Below are positions 14,401-28,861 of a stretch of 64,000 bases of DNA, one piece after another; the first letter of the stretch is position 1; each line of letters starts with the position of its first letter. The translations under genes and the position numbers were made by a program. The stretch is from Ecdyonurus torrentis (lineage: Eukaryota > Arthropoda > Insecta > Ephemeroptera > Heptageniidae). The stretch covers positions 25,016,922 to 25,080,921 of the forward strand of contig OX439137.1 in the NCBI GenBank assembly GCA_949318235.1, written 5' to 3'. Under the pieces are notes generated by a model that made no database searches, was not told the DNA's origin, and worked only from the letters and a program-made list of their open reading frames with translations.

Positions 14401-14690
14401 TTGAAATCTTGTTTTATTTCATGGCGCAATGTTTTTGTATTTTACATAATGCATTCATATGTTTTTTAGATAGTAAAAAGTGAAAATTTTGGGATTAAAC
14501 TATTGAAAAAAAAAAGCTTTACTTAATACACACACGTATGTTTGTAAGAAAGCTGTAGGCGTCCGAACCTATTAGGAAATCTCGTTTAATTCCCTGTCTT
14601 GATGTTTATGTATTTTACATAAGCAATTTATGTGTTTTTTTGACCGTAATTTAGAGAAAATATTATGTTAAAGGAATCTGTAAAATATAA
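11404..14690. repeat. Left copy of displaced satellite duplication
   Basis: This block of just over six trimers recurs 5,705 bp to the right. Shared private variants include CACGCATGTTTGAAAG (12960 trimer) and the diverged trimer at 13998 with GTTTTTAACAAAGTTGAAGG. At the right, near 14690, the copies part: this one continues with the ATAATTATG variant and GAATAGGTAAAAATAGG. Confidence 0.8.
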
Positions 14691-17108
14691 CACAAGATAT
14701 ACACACACCTATGTTTGTGTGTGGGTAGTACAAATCCCAATCTATGTTGAAAATTAGTTTTGAATCCTAGCGCGATGTTTTTGTATTTTTCATAAGCCAT
14801 AATTATGTATTTAAGATAATATTAAGTAAAAATATTATGTTTAAAGAATAGGTAAAAATAGGCATCGCATAATACACACATCTATGTTTGTGAGCAAGCA
14901 GTGAGGGTCCCCACCGATCTTGAAATCTCGTTTTTTTTCATGGCACAATGTTTTTGTATTTTACATAATGCTTTCATATGTTTTTAATATAGTAAAAAGT
15001 GAAAATTTTGTGATTAAACGATCGGTAAAAACAAGCTTCACATAATACACACACGTATGTTTGTAAGAAAGCTGTAGGCGTCCGAACCTATTAGGAAATC
15101 TCGTTTAATTCCCTGTCTTGATGTTTATGTATTTTACATAAGCCTTTTATGTGTTTGTTTGACCGTATTTTAGAGAAAATATTATGTTAAAGGAATCTGT
15201 AAAATATAACACAAGATATACACACACCTATGTTTGTGTGTGGGTAGTACAAATCCCAATCTATGTTGAAAATTAGTTTTGAATCCTAGCGCGATGTTTT
15301 TGTATTTTTCATAAGCCATAATTATGTATTTAAGATAATATTAAGTAAAAATATTATGTTTAAAGAATATTTAAAATAGGAATTGCATAATACACACATC
15401 TATGTTTGTGAGCAAGCAGTGAGGGTCCCCACCGATCTTGAAATCTTGTTTTATTTCATGGCGCAATGTTTTTGTATTTTACTTAATGCATTCATATGTT
15501 TTTTAGATCGTAAAAAGTGAAAATTTTGTGATTAAACGATCGGTAAAAACAAGCTTCACATAATACACACACGTATGTTTGTAAGAAAGCTGTAGGCGTC
15601 CGAACCTATTAGGAAATCTCGTTTCATTCCCTGTCTTGATGTTTATGTATTTTACATAAGCAATTTATGTGTTTTTTTGACCGTAATTTAGAGAAAATAT
15701 TATGTTAAAGGAATTTGTAAAATATAACACAAGATATACACACACCTATGTTTGTGTGTGGGTAGTACAAATCCCAATCTATGTTGAAAATTAGTTTTGA
15801 ATCCTAGCGCGATGTTTTTGTATTTTTCATAAGCCATAAATAATTATGTATTTAAGATACTATTAAGTAAATATTATTTTTAAAGAAAAATTTAAAATAG
15901 GCATCGCATAATACACACATTTATGTTTGTAAGCAAGCAGTGAGGGTCCCCACCGATCTTGAAATCTTGTTCTATTTCATGGCGCAATGTTTTTGTATTT
16001 TACATAATGCATTCAATTTTTTTAGATAGTAAAAAGTGAAAATGTTGTGATTAAACGATCGGTAAAAAAAAGCTTCACATAATACACACACGTATGTTTG
16101 TAACAAAGCTGTAGGCGTTCGAACCTATTAGGAAATCTCGTTTAATTCCCTGTCTTGATGTTTATGTATTTTACATAAGCCTTTTATGTGTTTGTTTGAC
16201 CGTATTTTAGAAAAATAATTATGTTAAAGGAATCTGTAAAATATAACACAAGATATACACACACCTATCTTTGTGTGTGGGTAGTACAAATCCCAATCTA
16301 TGTTGAAAATTAGTTTTGAATCCTAGCGCGATGTTTTTGTATTTTTCATAAGCTATAATTATGTATTTAAGATAATATTAAGTAAAAATATTATGTTTAA
16401 AGAATAGGTAAAAATAGGCATCGCATAATACACACATCTATGTTTGTGAGCAAGCAGTGAGGGTCCCCACCGATCTTGAAATCTCGTTTTTTTTCATTGC
16501 ACAATGTTTTTGTATTTTACATAATGCTTTCATATGTTTTTAATATAGTAAAAAGTGAAAATTTTGAGATTAAACGATCGGTAAAAAAAAGCTTCACATA
16601 ATACACACATGTTTGTTTGTAACAAAGCTGTAGGCGTCCGAACCTATTAGGAAATCTCGTTTAATTCCCTGTCTTGATGTTAACGTATTTTACATAAGCC
16701 TTTTATGTGTTTGTTTGACCGTATTTTAGAGAAAATATTATGTTAAAGGAATCTGTAAAATATAACACAAGATATACACACACCTATGTTTGTGTGTGGG
16801 TAGTACAAATCCCAATCTATGTTGAAAATTAGTTTTGAATCCTAGCGCGATGTTTTTGTATTTTTCATAAGCCATAATTAAGTATTTAAGATAATATTAA
16901 GTAAAAATATTATGTTTAAAGAATATTTAAAATAGGCATTGCATAATACACACATCTATGTTTGTTTGCAAACAGTGAGGGTCCTTACCGATCTTGAAAT
17001 CTTGTTTTATTTCATGGCGCAATGTTTTTGTATTTTACTTAATGCATTCATATGTTTTTTAGATCGTAAAAAGTAAAAATTTTGTGATTAAACGATCGGT
17101 AAAAACAA

Positions 17109-20100
17109 GCTTCACATAATACACACACGTATGTTTGTAAGAAAGCTGTAGGCGTCCGAACCTATTAGGAAATCTCGTTTAATTCCCTGTCTTGATGTTT
17201 ATGTATTTTACATAAGCAATTTATGTGTTTTTTTGACCGTAATTTAGAGAAAATATTATGTTAAAGGAATCTGTAAAATATAACACAAGAGATACACACA
17301 CCTATGTTTGTGTGTGGGTAGTACAAATCCCAATCTATGTTGAAAATAAGTTTTGAATCCTAGCGCGATGTTTTTGTATTTTTCATAAGCCATAAATAAT
17401 TATGTATTTAAGATACTATTAAGTAAATATTATTTTTAAAGAAAAATTTAAAATAGGCATCGCATAATACATACATTTATGTTTGTGAGCAGGCAGTGAG
17501 GGTCCCCACCGATCTTGAAATCTTGTTCTATTTCATGGCGCAATGTTTTTGTATTTTACATAATGTATTCAATTTTTTTTAGATAGTAAAAAGTGAAAAT
17601 GTTGTGATTAAAGGATCAATAAAAACAAGCTTCACTTAATACACACACGTATGTTTGTAAGAAAGCTGTAGGCGTCCGAACCTATTAGGAAATCTCGTTT
17701 AATTCCCTGTCTTGATGTTTATGTATTTTACATAAGCCTTTTATGTGTTTGTTTGACCGTATTTTAGAGAAAATATTATGTTAAAGGAATCTGTAAAATA
17801 TAACACAAGATATACACACACCTATGTTTGTGTGTGGGTAGTACAAATCCCAATCTATGTTGAAAATTAGTTTTGAATCCTAGCGCGATGTTTTTGTATT
17901 TTTCATAAGCCATAATTATGTATTTAAGATAATATTAAGTAAAAATATTATGTTTAAAGAATATTTAAAATAGGAATTGCATAATACACACATCTATGTT
18001 TGTGAGCAAGCAGTGAGGGTCCCCACCGATCTTGAAATCTTGTTTTATTTCATGGCGCAATGTTTTTGTATTTTACTTAATGCATTCATATGTTTTTTAG
18101 ATCGTAAAAAGTGAAAATTTTGTGATTAAACGATCGGTAAAAACAAGCTTCACATAATACACACACGTATGTTTGTAAGAAAGCTGTAGGCGTCCGAACC
18201 TATTAGGAAATCTCGTTTAATTCCCTGTCTTGATGTTTATGTATTTTACATAAGCCTTTTATGTGTTTGTTTGACCGTATTTTAGAGAAAATATTATGTT
18301 AAAGGAATCTGTAAAATATAACACAAGATATACACACACCTATGTTTGTGTGTGGGTAGTACAAATCCCAATCTATGTTGAAAATTAGTTTTGAATCCTA
18401 GCGCGATGTTTTTGTATTTTTCATAAGCCATAATTATGTATTTAAGATAATATTAAGTAAAAATATTATGTTTAAAGAATATTTAAAATAGGCATTGCAT
18501 AATACACACATCTATGTTTGTGAGCAAACAGTGAGGGTCCTTACCGATCTTGAAATCTTGTTTTATTTCATGGCGCAATGTTTTTGTATTTTACATAATG
18601 CATTCATATGTTTTTAAGATAGTAAAAAGTGAAAATTTTGGGATTAAACAATTGAAAAAAAAAAGCTTCACTTAAAACACACACGCATGTTTGAAAGAAA
18701 GCTGTAGGCGTCCGAAACTATTAGGAAATCTCGTTTAATTCCCTGTCTTGATGTTAACGTATTTTACATAAGCCTTTTATGTGTTTGTTTGACCGTATTT
18801 TAGAGAAAATATTATGTTAAAGGAATCTGTAAAATATAACACAAGATATACACACACCTATGTTTGTGTGTGGGTAGTACAAATCCCAATCTATGTTGAA
18901 AATTAGTTTTGAATCCTAGCGCGATGTTTTTGTATTTTTCATAAGCCATAATTATGTATTTAAGATAATATTAAGTAAAAATATTATGTTTAAAGAATAT
19001 TTAAAATAGGCATTGCATAATACACACATCTATGTTTGTGAGCAAACAGTGAGGGTCCTTACCGATCTTGAAATCTTGTTTTATTTCATGGCGCAATGTT
19101 TTTGTATTTTACTTAATGCATTCATATGTTTTTTAGATCGTAAAAAGTAAAAATTTTGTGATTAAACGATCGGTAAAAACAAGCTTCACATAATACACAC
19201 ACGTATGTTTGTAAGAAAGCTGTAGGCGTCCGAACCTATTAGGAAATCTCGTTTAATTCCCTGTCTTGATGTTTATGTATTTTACATAAGCAATTTATGT
19301 GTTTTTTTGACCGTAATTTAGAGAAAATATTATGTTAAAGGAATCTGTAAAATATAACACAAGAGATACACACACCTATGTTTGTGTGTGGGTAGTACAA
19401 ATCCCAATCTATGTTGAAAATAAGTTTTGAATCCTAGCGCGATGTTTTTGTATTTTTCATAAGCCATAAATAATTATGTATTTAAGATACTATTAAGTAA
19501 ATATTATTTTTAAAGAAAAATTTAAAATAGGCATCGCATAATACACACATTTATGTTTGTGAGCAGGCAGTGAGGGTCCCCACCGATCTTGAAATCTTGT
19601 TCTATTTCATGGCGCAATGTTTTTGTATTTTACATAATGCATTCAATTTTTTTTAGATAGTAAAAAGTGAAAATGTTGTGATTAAAGAATCAATAAAAAC
19701 AAGCTTCACATAATAAACACACGTTTGTTTTTAACAAAGTTGAAGGCGTCTGAATCTATTAGGAAATCTCGTTTAATTCCCTGTCTTGATGTTTATGTAT
19801 TTTACATAAGCCTTTTATGTGTTTGTTTGACCGTATTTTAGAGAAAATATTATGTTAAAGGAATCTGTAAAATATAACACTAGATATACACACACCTTTG
19901 TTTGTGTGTAGGTAGTACAAATCCCAATCTATGTTGAAAATTAGTTTTGAATCCTAGCGCGATGTTTTTGTATTTTTCATAAGCCATAATTATGTATTAA
20001 AGATAATATTAAGTAAAAATATTATGTTTAAAGAATATTTAAAATAGGCATTGCATAATACACACATCTATGTTTGTGAGCAAACAGTGAGGGTCCTTAC

Positions 20101-20395
20101 CGATCTTGAAATCTTGTTTTATTTCATGGCGCAATGTTTTTGTATTTTACATAATGCATTCATATGTTTTTTAGATAGTAAAAAGTGAAAATTTTGGGAT
20201 TAAACTATTGAAAAAAAAAAGCTTTACTTAATACACACACGTATGTTTGTAAGAAAGCTGTAGGCGTCCGAACCTATTAGGAAATCTCGTTTAATTCCCT
20301 GTCTTGATGTTTATGTATTTTACATAAGCAATTTATGTGTTTTTTTGACCGTAATTTAGAGAAAATATTATGTTAAAGGAATTTGTAAAATATAA
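17109..20395. repeat. Right copy of displaced satellite duplication
   Basis: Anchors at 17109, 17629, 18147, 18665, 19183, 19703 and 20221 all lie 5,705 bp beyond those of the left copy. Beyond about 20380 the sequence instead follows the trimers starting near 15711, at an offset of 4,668 bp, through the type 1 and type 2 trimers at 20740 and 21259. Two duplications of different length therefore overlap here. Confidence 0.8.
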
Positions 20396-21776
20396 CACAA
20401 GATATACACACACCTATGTTTGTGTGTGGGTAGTACAAATCCCAATCTATGTTGAAAATTAGTTTTGAATCCTAGCGCGATGTTTTTGTATTTTTCATAA
20501 GCCATAAATAATTATGTATTTAAGATACTATTAAGTAAATATTATTTTTAAAGAAAAATTTAAAATAGGCATCGCATAATACACACATTTATGTTTGTAA
20601 GCAAGCAGTGAGGGTCCCCACCGATCTTGAAATCTTGTTCTATTTCATGGCGCAATGTTTTTGTATTTTACATAATGCATTCAATTTTTTTAGATAGTAA
20701 AAAGTGAAAATGTTGTGATTAAACGATCGGTAAAAAAAAGCTTCACATAATACACACACGTATGTTTGTAACAAAGCTGTAGGCGTTCGAACCTATTAGG
20801 AAATCTCGTTTAATTCCCTGTCTTGATGTTTATGTATTTTACATAAGCCTTTTATGTGTTTGTTTGACCGTATTTTAGAAAAATAATTATGTTAAAGGAA
20901 TCTGTAAAATATAACACAAGATATACACACACCTATCTTTGTGTGTGGGTAGTACAAATCCCAATCTATGTTGAAAATTAGTTTTGAATCCTAGCGCGAT
21001 GTTTTTGTATTTTTCATAAGCTATAATTATGTATTTAAGATAATATTAAGTAAAAATATTATGTTTAAAGAATAGGTAAAAATAGGCATCGCATAATACA
21101 CACATCTATGTTTGTGAGCAAGCAGTGAGGGTCCCCACCGATCTTGAAATCTCGTTTTTTTTCATGGCACAATGTTTTTGTATTTTACATAATGCTTTCA
21201 TATGTTTTTAATATAGTAAAAAGTGAAAATTTTGAGATTAAACGATCGGTAAAAAAAAGCTTCACATAATACACACATGTTTGTTTGTAACAAAGCTGTA
21301 GGCGTCCGAACCTATTAGGAAATCTCGTTTAATTCCCTGTCTTGATGTTAACGTATTTTACATAAGCCTTTTATGTGTTTGTTTGACCGTATTTTAGAGA
21401 AAATATTATGTTAAAGGAATCTGTAAAATATAACACAAGATATACACACACCTATGTTTGTGTGTGGGTAGTACAAATCCCAATCTATGTTGAAAATTAG
21501 TTTTGAATCCTAGCGCGATGTTTTTGTATTTTTCATAAGCCATAATTATGTATTTAAGATAATATTAAGTAAAAATATTATGTTTAAAGAATATTTAAAA
21601 TAGGCATTGCATAATACACACATCTATGTTTGTTTGCAAACAGTGAGGGTCCTTACCGATCTTGAAATCTTGTTTTATTTCATGGCGCAATGTTTTTGTA
21701 TTTTACTTAATGCATTCATATGTTTTTTAGATCGTAAAAAGTGAAAATTTTGTGATTAAACGATCGGTAAAAACAA

Positions 21777-24369
21777 GCTTCACATAATACACACACGTAT
21801 GTTTGTAAGAAAGCTGTAGGCGTCCGAACCTTTTAGGAAATCTTGTTTAATTCCCTGTCTTGATGTTTATGTATTTTACATAAGCCTTTTATGTGTTTGT
21901 TTGACCGTATTTTAGAGAAAATATTATGTTAAAGGAATCTGTAAAATATAACACAAGATATACACACACCTATGTTTGTGTGTGGGTAGTACAAATCCCA
22001 ATCTATGTTGAAAATTAGTTTTGAATCCTATCGCGATGTTTTTGTATTTTTCATAAGCCATAATTATGTATTTAAGATAATATTAAGTAAAAATATTATG
22101 TTTAAAGAATATTTAAAATAGGCATTGCATAATACACACATCTATGTTTGTGAGCAAACAGTGAGGGTCCTTACCGATCTTGAAATCTTGTTTTATTTCA
22201 TGGCGCAATGTTTTTGTAATTTACATAATGCATTCATATGTTTTTAAGATAGTAAAAAGTGAAAATTTTGGGATTAAACAATTGAAAAAAAAAAGCTTCA
22301 CTTAATACACACACGCATGTTTGTAAGAAAGCTGTAGGCGTCCGAAACTATTAGGAAATCTCGTTTAATTCCCTGTCTTGATGTTTATGTATTTTACATA
22401 AGCCTTTTATGTGTTTGTTTGACCGTATTTTAGAGAAAATATTATGTTAAAGGAATCTGTAAAATATAACACAAGATATACACACACCTATGTTTGTGTG
22501 TGGGTAGTACAAATCCCAATCTATGTTGAAAATTAGTTTTGAATCCTAGCGCGATGTTTTTGTATTTTTCATAAGCCATAATTATGTATTTAAGATAATA
22601 TTAAGTAAAATTATTATGTTTAAAGAATAGGTAAAAATAGGCATCGCATAATACACACATCTATGTTTGTGAGCAAGCAGTGAGGGTCCCCACCGATCTT
22701 GAAATCTCGTTTTTTTTCATGGCACAATGTTTTTGTATTTTACATAATGCTTTCATATGTTTTTAATATAGTAAAAAGTGAAAATTTTGAGATGAAACGA
22801 TCGGTAAAAAAAAGCTTCACATAATACACACACGTTTGTTTGTAACAAAGCTGTAGGCGTCCGAACCTATTAGGAAATCTCGTTTAATTCCCTGTCTTGA
22901 TGCTTATGTATTTTACATAAGCAATTTATGTGTTTTTTTGACCGTAATTTAGAGAAAATATTATGTTAAAGGAATCTGTAAAATATAACACAAGATATAC
23001 ACACACCTATGTTTGTGTTTGGGTAGTACAAATCCCAATCTATGTTGAAAATTAGTTTTGAATCCTAGCGCGATGTTTTTGTATTTTTTATAAGCCATAA
23101 TTATGTATTTAAGATAATATTAAGTAAAAATATTATGTTTAAAGAATATTTAAAATAGGAATTGCATAATACACACATCTATGTTTGTGAGCAAGCAGTG
23201 AGGGTCCCCACCGATCTTGAAATCTTGTTTTATTTCATGGCGCAATGTTTTTGTATTTTACTTAATGCATTCATATGTTTTTTAGATCGTAAAAAGTGAA
23301 AATTTTGTGATTAAACGATCGGTAAAAACAAGCTTCACATAATACACACACGTATGTTTGTAAGAAAGCTGTAGGCGTCCGAACCTTTTAGGAAATCTTG
23401 TTTAATTCCCTGTCTTGATGTTTATGTATTTTACATAAGCCTTTTATGTGTTTGTTTGACCGTATTTTAGAGAAAATATTATGTTAAAGGAATCTGTAAA
23501 ATATAACACAAGATATACACACACCTATGTTTGTGTGTGGGTAGTACAAATCCCAATCTATGTTGAAAATTAGTTTTGAATCCTATCGCGATGTTTTTGT
23601 ATTTTTCATAAGCCATAATTATGTATTTAAGATAATATTAAGTAAAAATATTATGTTTAAAGAATATTTAAAATAGGCATTGCATAATACACACATCTAT
23701 GTTTGTGAGCAAGCAGTGAGGGTCCCCACCGATCTTGAAATCTCGTTTTTTTTCATGGCGCAATGTTTTTGTATTTTACATAATGCATTCATATGTTTTT
23801 TAAGATAGTAAAAAGTGAAAATGTTGTGATTAAACGATCGGTAAAAAAAAGCTTCACTTAATACACACACGCATGTTTGTAAGAAAGCTGTAGGCGTCCG
23901 AAACTATTAGGAAATCTCGTTTAATTCCCTGTCTTGATGTTTATGTATTTTACATAAGCCTTTTATGTGTTTGTTTGACCGTATTTTAGAGAAAATATTA
24001 TGTTAAAGGAATCTGTAAAATATAACACAAGATATACACACACCTATGTTTGTGTGTGGGTAGTACAAATCCCAATCTATGTTGAAAATTAGTTTTGAAT
24101 CCTAGCGCGATGTTTTTGTATTTTTCATAAGCCATAATTATGTATTTAAGATAATATTAAGTAAAATTATTATGTTTAAAGAATAGGTAAAAATAGGCAT
24201 CGCATAATACACACATCTATGTTTGTGAGCAAGCAGTGAGGGTCCCCACCGATCTTGAAATCTCGTTTTTTTTCATGGCACAATGTTTTTGTATTTTACA
24301 TAATGCTTTCATATGTTTTTAATATAGTAAAAAGTGAAAATTTTGAGATTAAACGATCGGTAAAAAAAA
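21777..24369. repeat. Tandem 1,555-bp (three-trimer) satellite duplication
   Basis: Private variants repeat at an offset of 1,555 bp: CGAACCTTTTAGG at about 21826 and 23381, CCTATCGCGATG in the following B subunits, and AAAATTATTATG near 22610 and 24165. The trimer types of 21777-23331 restart at 23332. The second copy is incomplete and partly converted in subunit C of its first trimer. Confidence 0.75.
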
Positions 24370-27300
24370 GCTTCACATAATACACACACGTATGTTTGTA
24401 AGAAAGCTGTAGGCGTCCGAACCTATTAGGAAATCTCGTTTAATTCCCTGTCTTAATGTTAACGTATTTTACATAAGCCTTATATGTGTTTTTTTGACCG
24501 TAATTTAGAGAAAATATTATGTTAAAGGAATCTGTAAAATATAACACAAGATATACACACACCTATGTTTGTGTGTGGGTAGTACAAATCCCAATCTATG
24601 TTGAAAATTAGTTTTGAATCCTAGCGCGATGTTTTTGTATTTTTCATAAGCCATAATTATGTATTTAAGATAATATTAAGTAAAAATATTATGTTTAAAG
24701 AATATTTAAAATAGGAATTGCATAATACACACATCTATGTTTGTGAGCAAACAGTGAGGGTCCTTACCGATCTTGAAATCTTGTTTTATTTCATGGCGCA
24801 ATGTTTTTGTATTTTACTTAATGCATTCATATGTTTTTTAGATCGTAAAAAGTAAAAATTTTGTGATTAAACGATCGGTAAAAACAAGCTTCACATAATA
24901 CACACACGTATGTTTGTAAGAAAGCTGTAGGCGTCCGAACCTATTAGGAAATCTCGTTTAATTCCCTGTCTTGATGTTTATGTATTTTACATAAGCAATT
25001 TATGTGTTTTTTTGACCGTAATTTAGAGAAAATATTATGTTAAAGGAATCTGTAAAATATAACACAAGATATACACACACCTATGTTTGTGTGTGGGTAG
25101 TACAAATCCCAATCTATGTTGAAAATTAGTTTTGAATCCTAGCGCGATGTTTTTGTATTTTTTATAAGCCATAATTATGTATTTAAGCTAATATTAAGTA
25201 AAAATATTATGTTTAAAGAATATTCAAAATAGGCATTGCATAATACACACATCTATGTTTGTGAGCAAGCAGTGAGGGTCCCCACCGATCTTGAAATCTT
25301 GTTTTATTTCATGGCGCAATGTTTTTGTATTTTACATAATGCATTCATATGTTTTTTAGATAGTAAAAAGTGAAAATGTTGTGATTAAACGATCGGTAAA
25401 AACAAGCTTCACATAATACACACACGTATGTTTGTAAGAAAGCTGTAGGTGTCCGAACCTATTAGGAAATCTTGTTTAATTCCCTGTCTTGATGTTTATG
25501 TATTTTACATAAGCCTTTTATGTGTTTGTTTGACCGTATTTTAGAGAAAATATTATGTTAAAGGAATCTGTAAAATATAACACAAGATATACACACACCT
25601 ATGTTTGTGTGTGGGTAGTACAAATCCCAATCTATGTTGAAAATTAGTTTTGAATCCTAGCGCGATGTTTTTGTATTTTTCATAAGCCATAATTATGTAT
25701 TTAAGATAATATTAAGTAAAAATATTATGTTTAAAGAATATTTAAAATAGGCATCGCATAATACACACATCTATGTTTGTGAGCAAACAGTGAGGGTCCT
25801 TACCGATCTTGAAATCTTGTTTTATTTCATGGCGCAATGTTTTTGTATTTTACATAATGCATTCATATGTTTTTAAGATAGTAAAAAGTGAAAATTTTTG
25901 GATTAAACTATTGAAAAAAAAAAAGCTTCACTTAATACACACACGTATGTTTGTAAGAAAGCTGTAGGCGTCCGAACCTATTAGGAAATCTCGTTTAATT
26001 CCCTGTCTTGATGTTTATGTATTTTACATAAGCCTTTTATGTGTTTGTTTGACCGTATTTTAGAGAAAATATTATGTTAAAGGAATCTGTAAAATATAAC
26101 ACAAGATATACACACACCTATGTTTATGTGTGGGTAGTACAAATCCCAATCTATGTTGAAAATTAGTTTTGAATCCTAGCGCGATGTTTTTGTATTTTTC
26201 ATAAGCCATACTTATGTATTTAAGATAATATTAAGTAAAAATAGTATGTTTAAAGAATAGGTAAAAATAGGCATCGCATAATACACACATCTATGTTTGT
26301 GAGCAAGCAGTGAGGGTCCCCACCGATCTTGAAATCTCGTTTTTTTTCATGGCACAATGTTTTTGTATTTTACATAATGCTTTCATATGTTTTTAATATA
26401 GTAAAAAGTGAAAATTTTGAGATTAAACGATCGGTAAAAAAAAGCTTCACATAATACACACACGTTTGTTTGTAACAAAGCTGTAGGCGTCCGAACCTAT
26501 TAGGAAATCTCGTTTAATTCCCTGTCTTGATGTTAACGTATTTTACATAAGCCTTTTATGTGTTTGTTTGACCGTATTTTAGAGAAAATATTATGTTAAA
26601 GGAATCTGTAAAATATAACACAAGATATACACACACCTATGTTTGTGTGTGGGTAGTACAAATCCCAATCTATGTTGAAAATTAGTTTTGAATCCTAGCG
26701 CGATGTTTTTGTATTTTTCATAAGCCATAATTATGTATTTAAGATAATATTAAGTAAAAATAGTATGTTTAAAGAATAGGTAAAAATAGGCATCGCATAA
26801 TACACACATCTATGTTTGTGAGCAAGCAGTGAGGGTCCCCACCGATCTTGAAATCTCTTTTTTTTTCATGGCACAATGTTTTTGTATTTTACATAATACT
26901 TTCATATGTTTTTAATATAGTAAAAAGTGAAAATTTTGAGATTAAACGATCGGTAAAAAAAAGCTTCACATAATACACACACGTTTGTTTGTAACAAAGC
27001 TGTAGGCGTCCGAACCTATTAGGAAATCTCGTTTAATTCCCTGTCTTGATGTTAACGTATTTTACATAAGCCTTTTATGTGTTTGTTTGACCGTATTTTA
27101 GAGAAAATATTATGTTAAAGGAATCTGTAAAATATAACACAAGATATACACACACCTATGTTTGTGTGTGGGTAGTACAAATCCCAATCTATGTTGAAAA
27201 TTAGTTTTGAATCCTAGCGCGATGTTTTTGTATTTTTCATAAGCCATAATTATGTATTTAAGATAATATTAAGTAAAAATATTATGTTTAAAGAATATTT

Positions 27301-28517
27301 AAAATAGGCATTGCATAATACACACATCTATGTTTGTGAGCAAGCAGTGAGGGTCCTTACCGATCTTGAAATCTTGTTTTATTTCATGGCGCAATGTTTT
27401 TGTATTTTACATAATGCATTCATATGTTTTTAAGATAGTAAAAAGTGAAAATTTTGGGATTAAACTATTGAAAAAAAAAAGCTTCACTTAATACACACAC
27501 GTATGTTTGTAAGAAAGCTGTAGGCGTCCGAACCTATTAGGAAATCTCGTTTAATTCCCTGTCTTGATGTTTATGTATTTTACATAAGCCTTTTATGTGT
27601 TTCTTTGACCGTATTTTAGAGAAAATATTATGTTAAAGGAATCTGTAAAATATAACACAAGATATACACACACCTATGTTTGTGTGTGGGTAGTACAAAT
27701 CCCAATCTATGTTGAAAATTAGTTTTGAATTCTAGCGCGATGTTTTTGTATTTTTCATAAGCCATAATTATGTATTTAAGATAATATTAAGTAAAAATAT
27801 TATGTTTAAAGAATAGGTAAAAATAGGCATCGCATAATACACACATCTATGTTTGTGAGCAAGCAGTGAGGGTCCCCACCGATCTTGAAATCTCTTTTTT
27901 TTTCATGGCACAATGTTTTTGTATTTTACATAATGCTTTCATATGTTTTTAATATAGTAAAAAGTGAAACTTTTGAGATTAAACGATCGGTAAAAAAAAG
28001 CTTCACATAATACACACACGTTTGTTTGTAACAAAGCTGTAGGCGTCCGAACCTATTAGGAAATCTCGTTTAATTCCCTGTCTTGATGTTAACGTATTTT
28101 ACATAAGCCTTTTATGTGTTTGTTTGACCGTATTTTAGAGAAAATATTATGTTAAAGGAATCTGTAAAATATAACACAAGATATACACACACCTATGTTT
28201 GTGTGTGGGTAGTACAAATCCCAATCTATGTTGAAAATTAGTTTTGAATCCTAGCGCGATGTTTTTGTATTTTTCATAAGCCATACTAATTATGTATTTA
28301 AGATACTATTAAGTAAATATTATTTTTAAGAAAAATTTAAAATAGGCATCGCATAATACACACATTTATGTTTGTGAGCAGGTAGTGAGGGTCCCCACTG
28401 ATCTTGAAATCTTGTTCTATTTCATGGCGCAATGTTTTTGTATTTTACATAATGCATTCAATTTTTTTTAGATAGTAAAAAGTGAAAATGTTGTGATTAA
28501 AGGATCAATAAAAACAA

Positions 28518-28861
28518 GCTTCACATAATACACACACGTATGTTTGTAAGAAAGCTGTAGGCGTCCGAACCTATTAGGAAATCTCGTTTAATTCCCTGTC
28601 TTGATGTTTATGTATTTTACATAAGCCTTTTATGTGTTTGTTTGACCGTATTTTAGAGAAAATATTATGTTAAAGGAATCTGTAAAAAATAACACAAGAT
28701 ATACACACACCTTTGTTTGTGTGTGGGTAGTACAAATCCCAATCTATGTTGAAAATTTAGTTTTCAATCCTAGCGCGATGTTTTTGTATTTTTTATAAGC
28801 CATAATTATGTATTTAAGCTAATATTAAGTAAAAATATTATGTTTAATAATATTTATAATA
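28518..28861. repeat. Truncated terminal satellite trimer
   Basis: Subunits A and B are present and C is missing. The last satellite bases are ATTTATAATA. In the type 4 trimer that string is followed by GGCATCGC, the start of subunit C; here it is followed by TAGTGAAG. Diverged bases (GTAAAAAATAAC, GTTTTCAATCC, TTTAATAATATT) are more frequent than inside the array, as is common at array edges. Confidence 0.85.

Larger units (their letters stand above)
1..28861. repeat. Satellite array, ~518-bp trimeric higher-order repeat
   Basis: The anchor GCTTCACATAA (rarely GCTTCACTTAA or GCTTTACTTAA) recurs every 517-520 bp: 1, 519, 1037, 1555, 2072, 2592, 3110, 3629, 4148, 4667 and so on to 28518. That gives 55 complete units and one partial unit. 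Each unit holds three related subunits of about 173 bp. The array is head-to-tail throughout with no inversion and no inserted element that I could see. It carries no open frame of 60 codons or more on either strand. The window starts inside the array, so its true length is unknown. A 171-173 bp subunit in multimeric units resembles the organisation of primate alpha satellite and many other centromeric satellites; that is analogy, not sequence homology. Confidence 0.97.

Noticed and set aside
1..28861. CENP-B box in the satellite
   Set aside because: The only TTCG in trimer A (GTTCGAACCTATTAGG) does not fit the essential bases of the CENP-B box, and it is absent from most trimers, which read GTCCGAACC.
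1..28861. CRISPR array or phage-type direct repeats
   Set aside because: Units are 518 bp with no short repeat/unique spacer alternation; this is a eukaryotic satellite.
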